Shown here piece by piece: positions 47,340-59,990 of a stretch of 64,000 nucleotides of DNA. The stretch lies in the NCBI RefSeq assembly GCF_007565055.1, contig NC_044562.1, positions 55,990,700 to 56,054,699 of the forward strand. The letters are read 5' to 3'. The position numbers and the translations under genes are program-made. Numbering within the stretch: the stretch's first letter is position 1; every line of letters begins with the position of its first letter. Source of the DNA: Rhinopithecus roxellana. Lineage: Eukaryota > Chordata > Mammalia > Primates > Cercopithecidae. The notes beneath the pieces are model-generated. The model did no database searches and was not told where the DNA came from. It saw only the letters and a list, made by a program, of their open reading frames with translations.

Positions 47340-47460
47340 TCTTGATAACTTTTTAATATTTACGTTTCTAAGATCTGTAAGCAAGCACTATGAGCCACGT
47401 GAACTTTTAAATCATATATTTATTCAATTCTGAGTCCTGTTTAAAAAAGTATATGATTTA

Positions 47461-47752
47461 CTGGGCACAGTGGCTCACGCCTGTAATTTCAGCACTTTGG
47501 GAGGCCGAGGCGGGTGGATTGCCCCGAGGTCAGGAGTTCAAGACCAGCCTGGCCAACGTCGTGAAACCCTGTCTCTACTAAAAATACAGACATTAGCCGG
47601 GCATGGTGGCAGATGCCTGTAATCCCAGCTACTTGGGAGGCTGAGGCAGGAGAATCACTTGAACCTGGGAGACAGAGGTTGCAGTGAGCCGAGATCATGC
47701 CATTGCACTCTAGCCTGGTGACAGAGCAAGACTCCATCTAAAAAAAACAAAT
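47461..47752 (+). mobile_element. Alu (AluS-like)
   Basis: Full-length dimer lacking the first few bases (starts CTGGGCACAGTGGCTCACGC). TATATGATTTA at 47450-47460 and 47753-47763 is the target duplication. It lies 107 bp right of an antisense AluJ. Confidence 0.94.
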
Positions 47753-48604
47753 TATATGATTTAATATATTGTTCCAGTCACAAAAATTCAACTTCTCAAG
47801 ACTGCACATGCAGTACAGAACTTGAGCGATTATGGATGTATTTTCTCAGATGTTGGTTTAGGAGCAGACTGTGGACTAGAAACTTTAAACCCAGAGCCAT
47901 AAAGACTTAATGGCAAACTATATATTTCTAGGTGACTTCTTGGCTATAAGTTACTTTAGGTACTGAAAAGGGTGAGCTAGGTTTGCAGGTTTCATCCATA
48001 TTTCTGTGTATATTTGAGAGAGAGAAAGGGAGAGAATCCCTTATCATGATTCCTTAAAACATTTCTTTTTAGTAGCTGAATAGGTATAAAGAATTGAGGT
48101 GCACTCTGCTGATGGAAAAGAGATTGTAATCCTTTTTTTGAGAATATTCATGTTAAAAAAAAAAAAAAAGAACAGCTTATTATAGAAAAGTCCTCTACCC
48201 TGGGGAAAATTATGATTTTAAAGATTATGAACCTGTCAGTCTATAAGTTATGAGCTAGAGGCAGCATCTGAAGTCTTGATTAATCTGCTCATTATTCAGT
48301 TGACCCTACTTGCTAGTCTTGAAAAATCAGTAGTGCTAATGTTACTTCAAGTAGAAAAACGTGGGAGTCACTTCTCAACTGCAAGAGTCTGGGAAGTTTT
48401 CTAAATGGTGAAGTCTATACAGAAGTGATCTACTAAAATGGGTCCTTGGTACTTTATAGCTTAAAGTCTGTGCCTCCAAAAGGCTCTATTCTTCTCCCGC
48501 CCCTTGCAGAATTTCAAGCCAAAGGTTCTGAGCTGTACTGTGTGACTCACACATCTATATGAAAGAAGGTATGGCTGTAGCCAAGAATCTAAGCAGGACT
48601 GAGA

Positions 48605-48750
48605 GCATTTTCATTCATTCATTCATTTTCTATTGAATCTCAGCCATGTGCCAGGCACCACACTGCATGCTAGAAAAACAAAACAAATATAATCAGATAT
48701 GTTCCCTGTGGCACCAAGAACCCATAGCCCACAAAGCACATCTTTGATGA
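48605..48750 (-). repeat. L2 LINE 3' end, antisense
   Basis: TTCATTCATTCATTCATTTT, GAATCTCAGCCATGTGCCAG, GCACCACACTGCATGCTAGA and GTTCCCTGTGGCACCAAGAA are the antisense L2 end. Confidence 0.72.
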
Positions 48751-48833
48751 GCTCTGCAGCGACTTTCAGCCTGCTTAAGGCTTTCTTCACAAACACAAAA
48801 CAGCAAACCAGAGAAACACCTTAATGATACCTG

Positions 48834-49020
48834 TCAATGTTTATTGAGCTTTTTTTCTGTGTAATAGGATTGTTCTAAGCACCTGACAGGTATTGACTCA
48901 TTTCATTTTCTCAGTGATCCAATGAGGTAGTTACTAACATCGTCCCCATTTTATAGATAAGAAAATGAAGCATAAAAATTTAAGTAACTGGTCCCAAGTT
49001 TGTATAGCCTGGCATCAGGT
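48834..49020 (-). repeat. MIR SINE, antisense
   Basis: TGTTTATTGAGC, TTGTTCTAAGCACCTGACAG, CCCCATTTTATAGATAAGAA and AAGTAACTGGTCCCAAGTTT run in antisense MIR order over most of the element. Confidence 0.8.
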
Positions 49021-49669
49021 CTTGTAGGTATAAGTATTTCTTTCACACAGATGTAAGGCAAACCAAATGAAAATGGAAAAAAAAGAATAAAGAGGAACTC
49101 TTCTTTCATAGTCATAGAGATAAGTGACTATGTGAGTGAGTTTACTCTAAGATAAAGGGAATCAATAATAGCCAGCTACCTGGACATGCTGTCAGCTAAC
49201 ACCACCACATGCATAGTTTAGTGCTTCCTTTGCCTACACCTGTATCCTTACTCTAGGAAGTCTTATGCATATGAATTCACTGACAGCTATTTGCAAAAAA
49301 CAAGCCTAGGGGAATGAAGCACTAAATATAATACTTTCTAATATTAGGTTGAGCTGAGAAGACAAAAAAATAGAAAATAACTGATGAAGTACACTTTTTA
49401 GTACTGTTTGCTCCATTTCAATGCCTTATCTAAGGAACCTAAAGGAAGATGAACCACTACAGGGGTTAGAGAGCCCACAACATGTAGATAATATTGATGC
49501 TATAGACTCATCGGTAACCTCTATAGCATGGGGCAATGAGGTATGTACATAACAGGAAGACACATTGAGAATGCAAGTGTGGGGATGTGGAGGTCAACGA
49601 GAAGATGTAGATGAATCTCAACAAGAGCCACCAATACCTATGGAAACTTCTTAGAATTGAGCCCCTTGT

Positions 49670-51318
49670 TGGATGTGAAGGACCTCTTCAAGGAGAACTA
49701 CAAACCACTGCTCAATGAAATAAAAGAGGGCATAAACAAATGGAAGAACATTCCATGCTCGTGGTTAGGAAGAATCAATATCGTGAAAATGGCCATACTG
49801 CCCAAGGTAATTTACAGATTCAATGCCATCCCCATCAAGCTACCAATGACCTTCTTCATAGAATTGGAAAAAACTAAAGTTCATGTGGAACCAAAAAAGA
49901 GCCCGCATTGCCAAGACAATCCTAAGCAAAAAGAATAAAGCTGGAGGCATCACACTATCTGACTCCAAACTATACTATAAGGCTACAGAAATCCAAAACA
50001 GCATGGTACTGGTACCAAAACAGATATATAGACCAATGGAACAGAACAGAGGCCTCAGAAATAACACTACATATCTACAACCATCTGATCTTTGACAAAC
50101 ATGACAAAAACAAGAAATGGGGAAAGGATTCCCTATTTAATAAATGGTGCTCAGAAAACTGGTTAGCCATATGTAGAAAGCTGAAACTGGATCACTTCCT
50201 TACACCTTATACAAAAACTAATTCAAGATGGATTAAAGACTTATATGTAAGACCTAAAATCATAAAAATCCTAGAAGAAAACCAAAGTAATACCATTCAG
50301 GACATAGGCATGGGCAAGTACTTCATGACTAAAACACCAAAAGCAATGGCAACAAAAGGCAAAATAGATGAATGGGATCTAATTAAACTAAAGAGCTTCT
50401 GCACAACAAAAGAAATGACCATCAGAGTGAACAGGCAACCTACAGAATGGGAGAAAATTTTTGCAATCTATCCATCTGACAAAGAGCTAATATCCAGAAT
50501 CTACAAAGAACTTAAACAAAATTTACAAGAAAAACAAACAAACAAACAAACAAATGCTGATCATCACTGGTCGTCAGAGAAAGGCAAATCAAAACCATAA
50601 TGAATACCATCTCACACCAGTTAGAATGGCAATCATTAAAAAGTCAGGAAAGAACAGATGCTGGAGAGGATGTGGAGATATAGGAATGCTGTTACACTGT
50701 TGGTGGGACTGTAAACTAGTTCAATCATTGTGGAAGACAGTGTGGCAATTCCTCAAGGATCTAGAACTAGAAATACCATTTGACCCAGCCATCCCATTAC
50801 TGGGTATATACCCAAAGGATTATAAATCATGCTACTGTAAAGACACATGCACACGTATGTTTATTGTGGCACTATTCACAATAGCTAAGACTTGGAACCA
50901 ACCCAAATGTCCATCAGTGATAGACTGGATTAAGAAAATGTGACATATATACACCATGGAATACTACGCAGTCATAAAAAAAGATGAGTTCATGTCCTTT
51001 GTAGGGACATGGATGCAGCTGGAAACCATCATTCTGAGCAAACTATCACAAGGACAGAAAACCAAACACCACATGTTCTCACTCATAGGTGGAAATTGAA
51101 CAATGAGAACACTTGGACACAGGGTGGGGAACATCACACCCTGGGGTCTGTCATGGGATGGGGGACAGGGGGAGGGATAGCATTAGGAGATATACCTAAT
51201 GTAAATGATGAGTTAATGGGTGCAGCAAACCAACACAGCACATGTATACATATGTAACAAACCTACACGTGGTGCACTTGTACCCTAGAACTTAAAGTAT
51301 AATTAAAAAAAAAAAAAA
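49670..51318 (+). mobile_element. 5'-truncated L1PA, 1.65 kb, with target duplication
   Basis: Starts inside ORF2 (TGGATGTGAAGGACCTCTTC) and continues to the 3' UTR and a poly-A. AGAATTGAGCCCCTTGT at 49653-49669 and AGAATTGAGCCCTTTGT at 51319-51335 differ once. ORF2 C-terminal fragments are visible as broken frames at 49657-49938, 50310-50600 and 50554-50943. Around 50530-50570 an AAAC repeat replaces a block that is present in complete copies, so there is an internal deletion of roughly 100 bp. Confidence 0.95.
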
Positions 51319-52251
51319 GAATTGAGCCCTTTGTCTTTGGAATCCACTGGGGACTCTGCTTGTCCAGGTCTTCAGGCAAAGAGGTAGATGAGGAATGGTG
51401 GCTAGAAAAATAGGGAAAGTAACTCTCTACCACCAATACATGGTTGTTTGCATCAGAAGAAAGCCACCCAAACCAATAAAGAAAGGGGAACCAACTCTCC
51501 ATGGAAAATTTTAAAAAGAAATGACTTTTTGCCTTTTCTTCCTCTCCCTTCTCACTGCAATGCTCAAGGAACAATCACAAGCAATAGAAAGGAGGAGGAA
51601 AGCTTGCAGGCAATGCGTCATTCCTCACCTTCAAATCTTTAGAGAACCTAGCCTGCTCTGGAAGGGGAAGGGACATTTGAATTGAATGTGAGAGTGAGAC
51701 ACTCAATAGACCAGACATTTTAATAACTAAACATAGCAGAAATGATAGAACCAAACTGAAATATAATTAAGGTATCCCACCGTGTAGTGAGTTTAGGGAT
51801 CTGACAGGACATGGTAAGAGTTAAAAAGCCACACTCTACAATGTTTGCACCCCAAAGGATTTGAGTGAGATCCCTCAATCACATCAGTTTCAAGCTGATT
51901 TGTTTTATGAGGTGAAAAAAAAATCATCAATTAATGCAGAAGTAGTCTCGAGATATATCTTAAACTACCCCAGTCCAAAATATGTGACGCTCATAAAATC
52001 CTAGTTCAAATAATTCCAATTTAAGCTTAACTCAATGGCTAATTATGAATGGCTAATGTCATTGATAAATATCTGATGTAAATATGTCCACCATGTACTG
52101 GACAGAGATGAGCAATTTTTTTCTTCAATCAGATGCCTATGTGACATGAGGGCAGCAATAAATATCACAATTTCAAAGGGAAAAATGATTTACATTTGGA
52201 TTTCTGCCTGAATTCTGGGCCAGACTTGCCACTGAGCCATCATCAGTATTT

Positions 52252-52544
52252 TTTTTTTTTTTTTTTTTTTTTTTATGAGACAGAGTTTTGTTCTTGTTGC
52301 CCAGGATGGAGTGCAATGGCATGATCGTGGCTCACTGCAACCTCCGCTTCCTGGGTTCAAGTGACTCTCCTGCCTCAGCCTCCTGAGTAGCTAGGATTAC
52401 AGGCATCCACCACTACGTCCAGCTAATTTTTTGTATTTTTAGTAGAGATGGGGTTTCACCATGTCGGTCAGGCTTGTCTTGAACTCCTGACCTCAGGTGA
52501 TCCACCCTCTTCAGCCTCCCAAAGTGCTGGGATTACAGGTGTGA
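52252..52544 (-). mobile_element. Alu (AluS-like), antisense
   Basis: T tail, GTTGCCCAGGATGGAGTGCA, AGTGACTCTCCTGCCTCAGC and TTTTTGTATTTTTAGTAGAG. The flanks ATCAGTATTT occur at 52242-52251 and 52545-52554. Confidence 0.94.
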
Positions 52545-52561
52545 ATCAGTATTTCTTTTGG

Positions 52562-52885
52562 CTTATTTTTGTGTTTTTTGTTGTTGTTGTTCAATTTTGT
52601 TTTGAGATGGAGTCTCGTTCTGTGGCCCAGGCTGGAGTGCAGTGGCATGATCTCAGCTCGCTGCAAGCTCTGCCTCTTGGGTTCATGCCATTCTCCTGCC
52701 TCAGCCTCCCAAGTAGCTGGGACTACAGGTGCCCGCCACCATACCCGGCTAATTTTTTGTATTTTTTAGTAGAGATGGGGTTTCACTGTGTTAGCCAGGA
52801 TGGTCTGGATCTCCTGACCTTGTGATCCACCTGCCTCAGTCTCCCAAAGTGCTGGGATTACAGGCACGAGCCACCGTGCCTGTCC
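52562..52885 (-). mobile_element. AluY-like, antisense, at the same target as its neighbour
   Basis: A 40-bp T-rich mixed tail with GTT units, then GAGATGGAGTCTCGTTCTGT, CTCGCTGCAAGCTCTGCCTC and GAGCCACCGTGCCTG. CAGTATTTCTTTTGG (52547-52561) and CAGTATTTCTTTGG (52886-52899) flank it. Confidence 0.94.
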
Positions 52886-54079
52886 CAGTATTTCTTTGGG
52901 AATATCCCAGTTCTTATTTTTTGTGGATAGTGATTGAAAACTAACTTTCGTAGGACAAACAGATTATTATATTACATAATTTTAAGAAAATATATGTTTC
53001 ATTTTGCATTTAAAAATGGTATTTTAACTTGAAGGTGCAGATTAACACAGTTTCAGTATTGAAAGGACAAGACGTGGAGATCCCATTCATATTGAACCTT
53101 CATGATACTCAGATACAGGGCCCCTTTGTTTTAGTGGAATTATTTTCCTTGTCTAAAACCAGGTATATGATGTCTGTTTCACTGCCTCCTTTCAGTGTGT
53201 AGGAAATACATATGAATATATAATCAATTACTTTTCATCAGCAGGCCTAATGTTCATGACAGAGAGTACTCAGTTCTATCTTCTCCATGCCCCAATCCCA
53301 GAAGAAAGGTCTGTATAGCCCTCCAGCCTCTGCTTTGCAAGGTACATTCTAGATACCCCCAACCCTCTTTCCAGCTCCAGCAATCCATGAATCCTTTTAA
53401 CAACAGTACTTCTGCCTTTCCTATCCCAGATCAGTCTCCAGGCACCCCTCTTTAAGAATACAAATCAGACATTCCGTCAAATAAGAGGAGTTAGTCTCTG
53501 TTTGTCTTTGCATAAACCCAAACGGGAAACTTTTGGAGAACTGCAACAGGCTATTCTCGTTCATAGGCTGGAGAATCAAATCTTTCATATGTTCTATATC
53601 ATGTTCAGCTAAGGTGTATGGAGATACTCCTCTTGGTTTTTGATAACCATTTTTTTTTTTTCATCTTCTGAAAAGGGATATACAACGTTAGTTTTCAGCA
53701 TGGGGCTTTAAGAAAATCTCATCTCAATAATCGTAACCCTAGACTCATAACTAACACATTCTCTTTCCTTGGATGCTGAAAGTTGACTCTGGTTTGGGTA
53801 TATTGTTCGAGATTAATCATATTAATGTGGTTATTACTTCAACGCACATTTTCTGTATAAAACATAGAAATTCTTCATGCTTTGGTAATTATAGTTATCG
53901 TTAATTTACTCAAAAGTAATTACATGAATGTATATGAGATGTTTCCCTTGTCCCTAATTTCTGACCCTGGCAGAAATTCCTATCTTCAGCTCAAAGGTTG
54001 TCTCATAGTCGTTGGTTTTAACTGGCTATTCCTATTCCTGAATAACTCCCCATTAATTCTATTATGTGTGCATGAATAA

Positions 54080-54325
54080 TAACGACTATCATCATTTAAT
54101 AAAACCTAAGCATCAAGCTACAATGTGCTTAGCATATGACTTAACTAAATCCTCGTACAACTCTGTGGAATAATTATTACTATATCCTTGAGTAGATAAA
54201 GAAATTGAAGCCAAAAAAAAGGTAAATATTTGCCTAAAGTCACATAGCCAGTAAATGACAGAGCTGAAATTCAAGCCTATATCTCTCTCATTCCAAACCT
54301 TGAGTGCTTAACCGCCCCATTTTAT
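54080..54325 (-). repeat. MIR SINE, antisense
   Basis: ACAATGTGCTTAGCATATGA, CTAAATCCTCGTACAACTCT, AAAGTCACATAGCCAGTAAA and TGACAGAGCTGAAATTCAAG run in antisense MIR order, including the tRNA-related half. Confidence 0.83.
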
Positions 54326-54404
54326 TTTTTTCTTGGAATCTAAGTATTTTGTTTGAAAACTGTAACGTGCTACATTCATATGGTTATAGTTTCTAAACTA
54401 AATG

Positions 54405-54560
54405 TTTATATATTTTAATACCGCATTACATATAATTGTATATACTTATATATTATCATATACTTCATTATATATTTATGTTGTATAATGTATATGAGAA
54501 ATAGTATATATAAAATATATAAATATGTATTTTTACATATTTATATATATTGCATATACA
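54405..54560. repeat. A/T-rich low-complexity stretch
   Basis: TATATA-rich with many short palindromes. The 84-codon frame that starts in it is unsupported. Confidence 0.85.
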
Positions 54561-54744
54561 TGATACTGTTCCTGACTGACTTTATTACCTTCAAAACAAC
54601 TCACCACTTCCACTCCACCCTCAATGAATATGTGAATTCTATAGGTGACAGTTCTTTCCTTAAATTATCCAGTAAATATTATCCATTATGTCCGCCAAAT
54701 GTATCCTTAGTTCACTTTTCTTTCCATTCTTCCTGTCGTTAGTT

Positions 54745-55100
54745 TATTCAGCATAAATCAGAATCAATTTACTGAATGTCCACTATGCGCTCAACCCAGT
54801 TCTGGAACCCACGGGTAGTATCTCTGCCCTTAAGGAACTCACAGTGTACTAGAAAAGAAAGATACTCAAGAGAGTATATTACCATCCAGTGTGAAAAGAG
54901 CGTCCACAGAAACCATATACAACACACTAGCAGCCATCTGGAGGGCATAAGAGTTAGGGGAACTTTCCAGGGGAGCCTGCCTTGAAGCTGAGTCTGGAAG
55001 GTGACAGGTGGGTAAGACTAAGTGGAAGCAGAAAAGACAAACGAGGATTGCCAAGCAGTGGAGGTCATACAGGGGCATGAAACAAGCACTCAAACTGTTT
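54745..55100 (-). mobile_element. L2 LINE, antisense
   Basis: TTTACTGAATGTCCACTATG, CAACCCAGTTCTGGAACCCA, CTGCCCTTAAGGAACTCACA and GAAGCTGAGTCTGGAAGGTG match antisense L2 3' UTR and coding end. It is strongly diverged. Confidence 0.6.
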
Positions 55101-55129
55101 CCAATTCACTCCTGAATTACCAAGCCAGT

Positions 55130-56210
55130 CACCAGCAGGTCTCAATGCTGCCCCTTATCCAAATCCACCTGAACACTGCTGACAAATAGATCCTCCAAAA
55201 GCATAACTTTGATCATCCCACTGCCCTTCTCAAGAATCTAATATTGTCATATATCATCAAAGTATGCCCACACTGCCACCTCTTATTAGAGACCTCACGA
55301 TGTGTTCCCACATATCCTTATCTTCACTATTATTTACCAGTGCCTCTCAAAAACTGCTAATGAGTTGCTCCTTGTTGACAGGAGGCACAATCCTACCTTA
55401 CACTTCTATTTATCTTATTCACCAGCCAAATTCTATCCAGGCTTAGGATCCAGCTCATGCGCCACCTGTTCTTGGCCCTTTTTTACCTGCTCCAGTTGCC
55501 AAAACCGTTGGGCAGTTTCATCACAGACTCAAAATTGTATCTACAGAACAAATTTGGTCCCATTGAGTTCAACTTCCTCATCAATCCACAGTTACTCAAG
55601 TTGTGATGCATTCCTTCCTCTACTCATTCAAGAAATATTTGTGGGTCATCTTTTATATTTAATTCTTTTCAAACTAAATGCCCCATATCAAATTAATTAT
55701 CTCTCCCATTTTCTTCTTTCCCTTTCTCCTTTCTACCACCATTCTCCAAACTTGTTTCCTCTTCCTGTATTCTATATAACACATCCCAAGCTGGAAAATT
55801 CAGAAGCATTCTTTACTTTTCCTCTCGTTTTACTCCCACATCCAATTGGTCACCCAGTTATGTTCTTTCTTTCTCAGAAAATATATTTAAACTCATTCTG
55901 TTCTGACACTGTGAGCTTCATAACATCCCTGCTGAACTGCTGCAACAGTCACCTGATTGATTATCTCACCTCCATGCTCTCCACTGCTACCAGAAAGCAT
56001 CTTCTTAAAACAGGATGCCAAACATTTATTGAGTGCCTGCTAAATGCTAGGTAATATGTGGGGCATAAAAGTCTAAATGTGACTAAAGATGTCTTTGACT
56101 CCTACTAAAGTGTGAGCACTTTGAGGGTGAGAGCTTTGGTTGATTTCTCTCTATCCCTAGCACCTAGCCTATTTCCCAGCATGTTATCCTTGATAGTCAA
56201 TACTGGTTTG
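55130..56210 (+). mobile_element. L2-like segments in sense orientation
   Basis: TCCTCCAAAAGCATAACTTT and TCATCCCACTGCCCTTCTC (55190-55235), CACATCCAATTGGTCACCCA (55838-55857), CACCTGATTGATTATCTCAC (55951-55970) and GTGTGAGCACTTTGAGGGTG (56110-56129) resemble L2 blocks but are not in consensus order. Several fragments or rearrangement are likely. A 250-codon frame at 55302-56054 crosses them and has no domain that I recognise; I treat it as chance. Confidence 0.5.
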
Positions 56211-56789
56211 AAAATATGAATCAATGGAAAGTTCTAAGTGTGGGCGGTCTCTAAAGATAAATGAAATAACATTCCTGTCCTCAAGTAGGTAAAATTAGCT
56301 GAGAAGTTATAACGCAGGAAGGTAGTTTGATAAATTTCACAAAATCAGTTGGTGGGGAATCCGAATTCTCATTCATTTTCTTGGAGTAAAATAGCTAGGT
56401 AGAGCGTTGAGATCTAGTAGGTGCTTCCCTAAACCCATTCTCCAAAAGTGGTCCATTTTCAGAAATGTTTAAGGAAATAAGTTGGTGTGGTGATTGTAAA
56501 AAATATTATGAAAGGATGATCATGTAAATACCAACACTACTCCAAGAGGGTAAGGGGTTGGCAAGGAGGAGGGAGATCATGGGTTGTACTAGCTAAAATG
56601 AAGAACTAGTTTAAAAAGACAATGTGGTAAGGACCATGGGGTGGAAGTTAGCTTCTGGTTGGTGGTCACACCTCTCATTTATCCCCAAATACAAATTGTT
56701 TAGGAAATGGCAAAAATCACATTTCAGAAAATTTTCTTTACGCAATGTGGTATCCTGGATTAGATCCTAGGACAGAAAAAGAACATTAG

Positions 56790-57977
56790 GTGTAAGGAAG
56801 AGGTCTAGTTTCAGTTTTCTGCATATACAAAGATTAACTCAAGATGGATTAAATATTTAAATGTAAAACCCAAAATCATAAAAACCTTAAAGAAAACCTA
56901 GGCAATACCATTCAGGACATAGGCATAGGCAAAAACATCACGACGAAAACTCCAAAAGCAATTGCAACAAAAGCCAAAATTAACAAATGGGATCTAACTA
57001 AACTAAAGAGCTTCTGCACAGCAAAAGAAACTATTATCAGATCGAACAGGCAACCTACAGAATGGGAGGAAACCTTTGCAGTCTACCCATCTGACAAAGG
57101 CCTAATATCCAGAATTTACAAGGAAATTGAACACACTTACAAGAAAAAAACAAACAACCCCTTTAAAAGTGGGCAAAGGTTACGAACAGACACTTACCAA
57201 AAGAAGACAGTTATGCAGCCAACAAACATGAGAAAAAGTTCAACATCACTGACCATTATTTGAGAAATGCAAATTAAATCCACATTGAGATACCATCTCA
57301 TGCCAGTCAGAATGGTGATTGTTAATAAGTCAGGAAACAATACATGCTGGTGATGCTGTGGAGAAATAGTAACACTTTTACACTGTTGGCGGGAATGTAA
57401 ATTAGTTCCACCATTGTGGAAGACAGTATGGTGATTCTTCAAGGATCTAGAAGCAGAAATACCATTTGAACCAGCAATCCCATTACTGGGTATATACTCA
57501 AATCATTATACCATAAAGACATATGCACATGTATGCTTATTGCAGCACTACTTACAATAGCAAAGACATGGAACCAACCCAAATGCCCATCAATAATAGA
57601 CTGGATTAAGAAAATGAGGAATATATACACCATGGAATACCATGCAGCCATACAAAGGATTGAGATCACGTCCTTTGCAGGGACACGGATGAAGCTGGAA
57701 GTCATCACCCTCAGCAAACCAACACAGAAACAGAAAATTGAACACCGCATGTTCTCACTCATAAGTTGGAGTTGAACATTGAGAATTCTTGGACACAGAG
57801 AGGGGAACAACACACACCAGGGTCTGTTGCAGAGTGGGGGGTGAGAGGAGGGATTTTAGAGGATGGGTCAATAGGTACAGCAAACCACCATGGCACACAT
57901 ATACCTATGTAACAAACCTGCACATTCTGCATGTGTATTCCTTTTATTCAGGAGAAATAAAAAGAAGAAAAGAAAAG
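56790..57977 (+). mobile_element. L1PA-like copy with 5' inversion
   Basis: The body from 56827 is sense L1 ORF2 end plus 3' UTR (ACTCAAGATGGATTAAATAT to GCATGTGTATTCC and an A-rich tail). The first 37 bp (56790-56826) are the same L1 region in reverse orientation. AAAAAGAACATTAG (56776-56789) and AAAAAGGACATTAG (57978-57991) flank the whole as one target duplication with one mismatch. ORF2 is broken; the 80- to 124-codon frames here are L1-derived. Confidence 0.92.
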
Positions 57978-58309
57978 AAAAAGGACATTAGTGGGAAAAC
58001 TAGTGAAATCTGAATAAAGTCGAATTTAGTTAATAGTAATTTGCTAATGTTAATGTCCTTATTTTGATAAATGTATCATGGCTTTAAGTTGTTAACGTTA
58101 GGGAAAACTGGGTAAAGGGCACTGTCTTTGCAACACTTTTGGAAGTCTAATATTGTTCCACATAAGAAGTGTATTAAAAATAAATTCATTTCTGTCCTCT
58201 TATTTCCACAACATACTGGACAAGCAAGACTCAGTCTGTGATTCAATCATCAGTGGTCAGACTCTATGACTCAAAGGGAAGGGAAGTCAAATGCAGTTCA
58301 TTTTAACAT

Positions 58310-58765
58310 TGTCACTATGGCCTTATTCACTCAAGCTTGACCCAGCTCCTAGACTCTTTCCCCCTGCAAATCTCCTCCTATTCTCCTGGCTACAAATCTG
58401 CTCTTGATCCCTTGAATTGTTACTTAATAGCATATTCAGGCTTGTCTTTGACAGCCTTTTCTCTGACCTTAGATCTTTGTTTCCTCAAAAAATACCTCCC
58501 ACCTGAGTAGCATGTGTCCTGCCCTCCCACTCATCCCTCTCTATTATCTTGCATTGTCTGGTTGTAATGTCTTCCCAACATTTAGCTTCATGTAAAGGTA
58601 TCTTGTTCAATCACTTGGTTTACTTACACCTGTCTTCCCTTAACTAGGCAGTAATCTCTTTGGAAATAAGGACTTTTCCTGTCTTGTTTACTGCGGATTC
58701 CTGCGGCCTAAAACAGTACCTGGAACAGATAGATGGTATTTTTTTTTGAATTAATAAATGAATAA
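58310..58765 (+). mobile_element. L2 LINE 3' region
   Basis: CTCCTGGCTACAAATCTGCT, TCTCTATTATCTTGCATTGT, TCTCTTTGGAAATAAGGACT, GTACCTGGAACAGATAGATG and a GAATTAATAAATGAATAAAC end match the L2 terminal part. Confidence 0.7.
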
Positions 58766-59388
58766 ACTTCTTGAGAGAAAGGTTTCTGTTATATGTTTCT
58801 GTGTCCTCTCCAGCTCCTAGGACCACTGCAATAATAATGATTTGTCATGAATTGTGGTGATGTTCTTTAAAATAATCTCTCATTCTTATGTCCATCAGTT
58901 CACTGAAGAAGACCTTTCTTAAGTACCAGCCATCTGCTTTCTACTATGTAGAAATACACAGAACAAGACTCTGGTCCAGGAAAGTCAGGTCATGTGAAGG
59001 AGGCAACATCATGCTTATTTACAATAACATAGCACTTTTTAAGTTCCAATACACGACAGAGTGGTTAACCTTGTGGAAAATAGCATTTGAAAGTTCCTAG
59101 AAAATCACTTCAAGAGTCCTAATGCAGTGATTGGAGTGGATGAGTCAGTTATTTCTGGCTCACAATTCTATGATGTTGGTGAAATAGATTGATTTCTTTT
59201 CCCAGCGAAGTGGGACATTTGTTTTTTGAATGACAAGAAACCACACAAATCTGCTTTTTATTTTACAAACACTTGTCTCAGGTTTAAGGATCTCAAGTGA
59301 AAACTGAAAAAAAAAAACAGCATGAATAAGACCTGTTCTATGTTAAATTTAATTATTTTTAGTCAGGAAGTAAAACACAGCAACTCCT

Positions 59389-59692
59389 GGCCAGGCGCAG
59401 TGGCTCAGGCCTGTAACCCTAGCACTTTGGGAGGGGGAAGCAGGCGGATCACCTGAGGTCAGGAGTTCGAGACTAGCCTGATCAACATAGAGAAACCCCA
59501 TCTCTACTAAAAATGCAAAATTATCTGGGTGTGGTGTTGCATGCTTATAATCCCAACTACTTGGGAGGCTGAGGCAGGAGAACCACTTGAACCCAGGAGG
59601 CGGAGGTCGCAGTGAGCCAAGATCATACCATTGAACTCCAGCCTGGGCAACAAGAGCAAAACTCTGTCTCAAAAAACAACAACAACAAAAAG
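59389..59692 (+). mobile_element. Alu (AluS-like)
   Basis: GGCCAGGCGCAGTGGCTCAG to an AACAACAACAA-type tail. ACAGCAACTCC at 59377-59387 and 59693-59703 is the target duplication. Confidence 0.94.
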
Positions 59693-59859
59693 ACAGCAAC
59701 TCCCTTCCTGGTTCTGCCTGCTGCTGGCTCAGTGCCAATGCACAATGAATACTGAATGACAGACTCCAACCCCAGACCCCTTCCCAAGGCTAGGATGTTG
59801 CTCCTGTCATGTGCTTCTTTTTCATTGCATCCATCATAGTTTACCATAATTGTTTAATT

Positions 59860-59990
59860 TTCTGTCTTCCCCATGTAAGCTCTGTAAGCTCCACACAGGT
59901 GAGCCAGGTCTATCTTGTCCACTATTTTATACCCAGGATTTAGCCCACGCCTACCACACACTCTTAGCACAAAAATGCTCAAAAAATAAT
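59860..59990 (+). repeat. L2 LINE 3' end
   Basis: TGTAAGCTCCACACAGGTGA, TTTATACCCAGGATTTAGCC and ATGCTCAAAAAATAATTGCA follow the L2 end. Confidence 0.7.

Larger units (their letters stand above)
44329..49652. other. Unique sequence between repeats
   Basis: 44329-45054, 45246-45493, 45993-46307, 46406-47005, 47764-48604 and 49021-49652 are A/T-rich. No repeat, exon or RNA gene is recognised outside the entries listed separately. Confidence 0.5.
51336..54079. other. Unique sequence between repeats
   Basis: 51336-52241 and 52900-54079 hold nothing I recognise. A 64-codon frame at 51448-51642 has no support. Confidence 0.5.

Noticed and set aside
50554..50943. 129-codon frame with L1 ORF2 similarity, considered as a functional domain
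   Set aside because: It is a fragment of the ORF2 C-terminus in a 5'-truncated, internally deleted L1 without a promoter.
55302..56054. 250-codon open frame, the longest one in the window
   Set aside because: No domain, start context or splice signal is recognisable, and it crosses diverged L2-like segments with a low-complexity S/F/L/P-rich product. Chance opening in pyrimidine-rich DNA is the simpler explanation.
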